Positions 59,840-64,000 of a stretch of 64,000 nucleotides of DNA are shown here, one piece after another (positions within the stretch are counted from its first letter, which is position 1; every line of letters starts with the position of its first letter). A program made the translations under genes and the position numbers. Source of the stretch: Paenibacillus sp. YPG26 (GTDB lineage Bacteria; Bacillota; Bacilli; Paenibacillales; Paenibacillaceae); the NCBI RefSeq assembly GCF_023704175.1, contig NZ_CP084530.1, forward strand, positions 3,094,001 through 3,158,000, written 5' to 3'. The notes under the pieces were generated by a model, which saw only the letters and a program-made list of their open reading frames with translations, did not search any database and had not been told where the DNA came from.

Positions 59840-60646
59840 CTACCGACCCGCAAACTCCCGCTGCCTCAGCGCCTCGTACAGTAAGATCGAGGCCGCCATG
59901 CCCACATTCAGGGACTCCGCACCGCCCCTCATCGGAATGATCAGGGCATCGTCAAGCTCAGCTTGTACAGCCGCTGACAGGCCGCTTGCCTCGCTGCCGA
60001 ACAGCAGCCAGGTCGGCCCTCTGAAGTCATACTCGTAGCAAATACGAGCTGCCTGCAGGCTCGTTCCTGCCAAGCGGATCCCTTTCTCCTTCGCCTTAGG
60101 AAGGAGTTCCGTTAAGTCCCCTTCTACCACAGGAAGGTGAAACACCGATCCCATGGTGGACCGGAGTGTCTTCGGATTATAGATATCCGCACAACCAGGA
60201 CCCACAATCACCCCGCTAGCTCCGGCCGCATCGGCCGTACGGATAATGGTGCCCACATTGCCCGGGTCCTGCACTCCGTCAAGCACCACAACCAGACTGT
60301 TGTTCTGCTCGATCAGCGCCTCCCATGAACTGCGCTGCTTGCCGATTACGGCAAATACAGGCTGTGGCGATTTGGTGTCCGTGCATTTGGCAATAACCGC
60401 TTCAGACACTCCGACCCACTCCATAGATACTTTTCCAGCCCCGGCCTCTGCAAGCTCTGGAGGAATGCCATGATCCAGCGAATAAGCGATCACTTCAATC
60501 CCGGCATCCGCCTTAAGGGCCTCCTGCACCAGATGGATCCCTTCCACCAGGTACCGCTGCTGCCGGTCCCGATACTTCTTCTCTAATAGCTGCGCCCACT
60601 CTTTAACACGCGTATTCTGCGGCGATATAATGTCCATTGTCTTCAT
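59840..60646 (-). CDS. TrmH/SpoU-family RNA 2'-O-methyltransferase
   Basis: 268 residues. An N-terminal RNA-binding domain (RQQRYLVEGIHLVQEAL) is followed by a SPOUT domain with all motifs: DGVQDPGNVGTIIRTADAAG, LLFGSEASGLS and IPMRGGAESLNVGMAASILLYE. It methylates a ribose 2'-OH in rRNA or tRNA; the target is unknown, though the length fits the YsgA/RlmB-like group. ATG at 60646 or the ATG three codons later (AGGA upstream) could be the start. It begins eight bases after ktrA. Confidence 0.92.
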   Translation of the reverse strand: MKTMDIISPQNTRVKEWAQLLEKKYRDRQQRYLVEGIHLVQEALKADAGIEVIAYSLDHGIPPELAEAGAGKVSMEWVGVSEAVIAKCTDTKSPQPVFAVIGKQRSSWEALIEQNNSLVVVLDGVQDPGNVGTIIRTADAAGASGVIVGPGCADIYNPKTLRSTMGSVFHLPVVEGDLTELLPKAKEKGIRLAGTSLQAARICYEYDFRGPTWLLFGSEASGLSAAVQAELDDALIIPMRGGAESLNVGMAASILLYEALRQREFAGR

Positions 60647-60654
60647 CCTAGCTT

Positions 60655-61320
60655 CTAAATTTGGGAATAAGCAAGCTCAAGCTTGGTTAGATCGCTCTTC
60701 TCACCCACGATGACGAGAATATCGCCTTCGATTAACCGGTATACGGCATCCGGTGAAATGTTCATTTTTGTGCCGTTCTTAATCGCCATAACATTGCAAC
60801 CGAACCGGGCACGGATATTCAGCTCTTTGAGATTCTGGCCAATCATGGCCGAGTTCGCTCTAATCTCAAGAATGCTATAATCATCGGAGAGCTCAATATA
60901 ATCCAGAATATTTGGCGACGCCAAATGATGCGCGACTCGCTGGCCCATGTCCCTCTCGGGGTAGATTACTTTGTCCGCACCAATCTTTTGCAGCACCTTG
61001 CCATGGAGTTCATTCTGGGCCTTTACAACAATCACTGGTCCTCCCAGATCCTTTAGAATTAGTGTGGTTAGGATGCTGGCCTGGATATCTTCACCAATCG
61101 CAACGACAACCACATCGAAATTCCGGATCCCCAGCGCCCGAAGCGCTTCTTCCTCTGTTGAATCCGCTGACACCGCATGAGTTACAATGTGAGATACCGC
61201 CTGTATACGGTGCTCATCGGAGTCAATCGCAAGCACATCAAACCCCATATTGCTTAGTGAATTAGCTACACTATATCCAAATCGGCCCATTCCGATTACC
61301 GCAAACTGCTTCTTAGCCAC
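60655..61320 (-). CDS. ktrA: Potassium uptake regulatory subunit KtrA
   Basis: 221 residues. RCK domain with Rossmann motif GMGRFGYSVA, acidic residue DSDEHR that binds NAD(H)/ATP, and a C-terminal TrkA-C domain. It forms a ring that gates the KtrB potassium channel on the inner membrane face. I chose GTG at 61320, eight bases after GGAG; the length then equals that of Bacillus KtrA. No ktrB is next to it, so this may be a KtrC-like orphan. It is co-transcribed with the methyltransferase gene. Confidence 0.92.
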   Translation of the reverse strand: MAKKQFAVIGMGRFGYSVANSLSNMGFDVLAIDSDEHRIQAVSHIVTHAVSADSTEEEALRALGIRNFDVVVVAIGEDIQASILTTLILKDLGGPVIVVKAQNELHGKVLQKIGADKVIYPERDMGQRVAHHLASPNILDYIELSDDYSILEIRANSAMIGQNLKELNIRARFGCNVMAIKNGTKMNISPDAVYRLIEGDILVIVGEKSDLTKLELAYSQI

Positions 61321-61461
61321 GATTCCATCTCCACCTGCCCGGAATTTATAATGCAATTAGTATACCATAATCCAAAGTGAACTTGAATTTACCCAGGCCG
61401 GTTCGGGAACAGTAAGATGCGGCCCTTTTACACCATTGCTTACATCAAAGGAGGAATTCGT

Positions 61462-61695
61462 GTGGGAATCATGCTGGATCTGAGACAAGCGGTCATTCAT
61501 AAAGTTCATGGTCAGGATCCTGACGGTCTCCGGAGCATGATTGAAGGCTCTGTGGATGGCCCGGAAGCCGCGCTTCCCGGTCTTGGTGTCATGTTCGAGA
61601 TGATGTGGAAGCAGCTGGACAGAAGCAAGCAGGACGAGCTGGTTGGTCTCGTTAGTCAGCAGCTGAAGACCACCGAGCTCAGACCACTCTTGTAG
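61462..61695 (+). CDS. sspI: Small acid-soluble spore protein SspI
   Basis: 77 residues. Blocks LDLRQAVIHKVHG and ALPGLGVMFEMMWKQ match SspI, a minor forespore protein of Bacillus. GTG at 61462 lies seven bases after AAGGAGG; the ATG three codons later is an alternative. It is divergent from ktrA and convergent with prfC. Confidence 0.88.
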   Translation: MGIMLDLRQAVIHKVHGQDPDGLRSMIEGSVDGPEAALPGLGVMFEMMWKQLDRSKQDELVGLVSQQLKTTELRPLL

Positions 61696-61747
61696 AATCA
61701 GGTTATTCACAAAGAGTCTTGGACCCCAGCTCCTAACACCTGCCTGT

Positions 61748-61786
61748 AAAAAATCCCTCCCCCTGCATTCACAAGGGGAGGGATAA
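61748..61786. terminator. Bidirectional terminator between sspI and prfC
   Basis: ATCCCTCCCC and GGGGAGGGAT, perfect 10-bp arms; T runs follow on both strands, the longer one on the minus strand. Confidence 0.9.
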
Positions 61787-61816
61787 ATTTAGATCCTGAT
61801 GCGTTCAACCGCTCGC

Positions 61817-63400
61817 TTATGGCGCGGTCTCCAGGAACTTGGCTGTCGGATTCTTCTCCATGGCCGTTCTCATAGCATATTCATTCTCGAACAGGACCAC
61901 ATAGTTGTCTTTTTTGTCTCTTACAAGCGTAGAGTTAATTCGGAATTTGGATGGGTCGATCTGATCATCAATGATCCAGCGGGCGAACTGATAAGGAACG
62001 CGCTGCAACTGCACATCCACCCCATATTCCCCTTTCATGCGGTACTCGAACACCTCGAACTGGAGCTGTCCAACCACGCCCAGAATCGTATCATCGAAGC
62101 TGACCGTGTTAAATACCTGAATCGTACCTTCCTCTGTCAGCTGATCGATCCCCTTCTGGTACTGCTTATGCTTAAGTGCATTCTTAACAGTAACCTTGGC
62201 AAAAATCTCCGGTGAGAACGTAGGAAGCTCATCGAACACGACCTCACTGCCTTGACTGAGCGAGTCTCCAATCCGGAAGATGCCCGGATCGAACAGACCG
62301 ATAATATCCCCCGGATAGGCCTCGGATACGATGTCACGATCCTGAGCCAGGAACTGCTGAGGCTGGGATAGCTTGATTTCTTTGCCTGCCCGCACATGCT
62401 TCACCGACATTCCGCGTTCGAACTTGCCGGAGCATATCCGGAGGAAAGCGATCCGGTCACGGTGGGCCGGATTCATGTTCGCCTGAATCTTGAACACATA
62501 TCCGCTGAATTTCTCATTTGTCGGCTGGATCAGTCCTGCCGTGCTCTGACGAGGCTCCGGCTTCGGTGCCAGCTCCAGGAAGTTCTCCAGGAAGGTCTGC
62601 ACCCCGAAGTTGTTCACCGCACTGCCGAAGAAGACAGGTGTTAATTCCCCGCGTCTAACCTTCTCATAGTCAAATGGATCTCCGGCGACGTCCAGCAGTT
62701 CAATATCCTGACATAGCTGATCATGCAGGTATTCTCCCGCCATTTCCCGAATCGCAGGATCATTGTAGTCCGCTACCTTCTTGACCTCGATAGAAGAATG
62801 GTCATCTCCCTGGAAAAGCTCAACCTGGTTCTTCATCCGGTCATATACGCCGCATAGTTCCCGTCCGGAACCAATAGGCCAGTTCATAGGCACCGAGCGG
62901 ATTCCAAGCACTTCCTCAATCTCTTCCATCAGGTCGAACGGACTTCGTCCTTCGCGGTCCAGCTTGTTGATGAAGGTGAAGATCGGAATCCCCCGCTTGG
63001 CACACACCTGGAACAGCTTCACTGTCTGTGCCTCAACGCCTTTGGCCACGTCAATCAACATGACGGCACTGTCGGCAGCCGTAAGCGTACGGTAGGTGTC
63101 TTCACTGAAATCCTGGTGACCTGGCGTATCCAATATATTAATGCGATGTCCCTGATAATCGAACTGCATAACCGAGGAGGTTACGGAGATTCCCCGCTGC
63201 TTCTCAATCTCCATCCAGTCGCTCGTTGCGTGTTTGCTTGCTTTACGGGCCTTAACGGACCCAGCTGCCCGAATCGCTCCCCCGAACAGGAGAAGCTTCT
63301 CCGTTAATGTTGTCTTCCCGGCATCCGGGTGGGAAATAATCGCAAACGTTCTACGTTTGTCTACTTCCTGCTGCAGCACTTCTGACAATGCTTTGCTCAT
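61817..63400 (-). CDS. prfC: Peptide chain release factor 3
   Basis: 527 residues, full length. This GTPase releases RF1/RF2 from the ribosome after termination. G motifs: SHPDAGKTT (G1), DTPGHQDF (G3), NKLDREGR (G4). The RF3-specific C-terminal domain follows. The ATG at 63400 has only a weak GTGAG site upstream. A bidirectional terminator follows. Confidence 0.95.
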   Translation of the reverse strand: MSKALSEVLQQEVDKRRTFAIISHPDAGKTTLTEKLLLFGGAIRAAGSVKARKASKHATSDWMEIEKQRGISVTSSVMQFDYQGHRINILDTPGHQDFSEDTYRTLTAADSAVMLIDVAKGVEAQTVKLFQVCAKRGIPIFTFINKLDREGRSPFDLMEEIEEVLGIRSVPMNWPIGSGRELCGVYDRMKNQVELFQGDDHSSIEVKKVADYNDPAIREMAGEYLHDQLCQDIELLDVAGDPFDYEKVRRGELTPVFFGSAVNNFGVQTFLENFLELAPKPEPRQSTAGLIQPTNEKFSGYVFKIQANMNPAHRDRIAFLRICSGKFERGMSVKHVRAGKEIKLSQPQQFLAQDRDIVSEAYPGDIIGLFDPGIFRIGDSLSQGSEVVFDELPTFSPEIFAKVTVKNALKHKQYQKGIDQLTEEGTIQVFNTVSFDDTILGVVGQLQFEVFEYRMKGEYGVDVQLQRVPYQFARWIIDDQIDPSKFRINSTLVRDKKDNYVVLFENEYAMRTAMEKNPTAKFLETAP

Positions 63401-63559
63401 TTCTCACGTATCCCTTCGTTCCACAAGTCATGTTCTATATTGTAACATATTTTATCCGCCTGTACGCAAATCATCCTCATGTATAGCATACATGAGGACA
63501 AGCTGCTTGGTTCTCTTTAGTTATAAATTAAAGGAATCTTCTCAAGCTTCCTTGTAACG

Positions 63560-64000
63560 TTACCCCTGGTTCTTAATCCAGATCACATTGTCTTCATCCT
63601 GCCCATTAACCGGCCACCAATGGAAGCCGTCCTTGGCCAGTAGCTCATGCGCTTCCTGCGGTCCCCATGAACCAGCGGGATAATGCTTGATATCTCCCGG
63701 GTTCTGCTTCCAGGCCTGAGCAATACGGTCTACGAAAGCCCAAGCGGTAGCCACTTCATCCCAACGTGTAAAGTAGGTGGAGTCGCCCTCGGCCGCATCG
63801 TGAATCAGGCGCTCATAAGCCTCAGGTGAGTTGATTCCCACTTGACAGCTTTGGCAGAATTCCATAGCCAGTGGTTCGATTTGTGATTCGGTACCCGGTT
63901 TCTTGGCATTGATTTTGATATAGATGCCTTCCATAGGGTTAACCCGAATTACAAGCAGGTTCGGCTCGAGGGTATGCTTTTGACCCAGATACACGTTGGT
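63560..64000 (-). CDS. zwf: Glucose-6-phosphate dehydrogenase, C-terminal part (runs off window)
   Basis: The last 146 residues of the pentose-phosphate pathway enzyme that oxidises glucose-6-phosphate with NADP. The family blocks NLLVIRVNPMEGIYIKINAKKPG, PEAYERLIHDAAEGDSTYFTRWDEVATAW and the C-terminal PAGSWGP are clear by eye. The N-terminal cofactor and active sites lie beyond the window edge. The frame stays open to the edge. Confidence 0.95.
   Translation of the reverse strand, partial: TNVYLGQKHTLEPNLLVIRVNPMEGIYIKINAKKPGTESQIEPLAMEFCQSCQVGINSPEAYERLIHDAAEGDSTYFTRWDEVATAWAFVDRIAQAWKQNPGDIKHYPAGSWGPQEAHELLAKDGFHWWPVNGQDEDNVIWIKNQG

Overview
The window reads as a Gram-positive, endospore-forming Bacillota chromosome, most likely Paenibacillus. 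The evidence is strong Shine-Dalgarno sites (AAGGAGG), many GTG and TTG starts, spore genes (alpha/beta SASP, sspI, ylbJ, yunB), a Bacillus-like lipA/yutD/yunA/yunB neighbourhood, SAM and T-box leaders, and a secreted beta/alpha-amylase fusion of the kind known from Paenibacillus polymyxa. No tRNA, rRNA, insertion sequence or CRISPR array was seen.

1-6.2 kb: the start of an SDR oxidoreductase, then the metNIQ methionine importer under a SAM riboswitch, then a ubiD-family decarboxylase with a HEPN-domain gene. 6.3-16.5 kb: ctaA (heme A synthase), a thioredoxin, a DUF2515-like gene, a MurJ/YtgP-like flippase, a DUF456 protein, a HAD phosphatase, PBP2, and a transglutaminase membrane protein with a small membrane partner. 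16.5-22.1 kb: an MFS transporter behind an array of tandem hairpins, a YjcZ-like peptide, a toprim gene without a normal start codon, sco and ctaB (cytochrome oxidase assembly), and trpS under a Trp T-box.

22.2-37.3 kb: mutarotase, SASP, PepF oligopeptidase, YycC, DUF2225, truncated hemoglobin, YlbJ, NAD kinase, a stalk-domain lipid-free secreted protein with a CtpA-type protease, then yutD, lipA, yunA and yunB, with a G-rich 9-nt minisatellite between yunA and yunB. 37.8-41.8 kb: the beta/alpha-amylase with four tandem starch-binding modules behind a cre-like site. 42-44 kb is decaying: a full-length but multiply frameshifted purH-like gene still carries an apparently intact ZTP riboswitch and terminator, and next to it lies a dedA gene with one in-frame amber codon.

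44.6-59.4 kb is the most unusual part. It is a three-gene minus-strand unit: a 1990-residue secreted protein with 21 RCC1 repeats (7+14), about eight Fn3-like domains and a cohesin-like end; 9 bp later a 2793-residue protein joining a subtilisin (S8) domain to a full RHS/YD shell and a C-terminal nucleotidyltransferase-fold tip; and 15 bp later a small putative immunity gene. I infer a polymorphic toxin system with a built-in protease and a large co-made surface protein. 59.8-64 kb returns to housekeeping: a TrmH/SpoU methyltransferase, ktrA, sspI, prfC and the 3' part of zwf.

Functions are assigned by reading motifs; no database search was run. Start codons were moved from the longest reading frame where a Shine-Dalgarno site clearly favoured a later codon.
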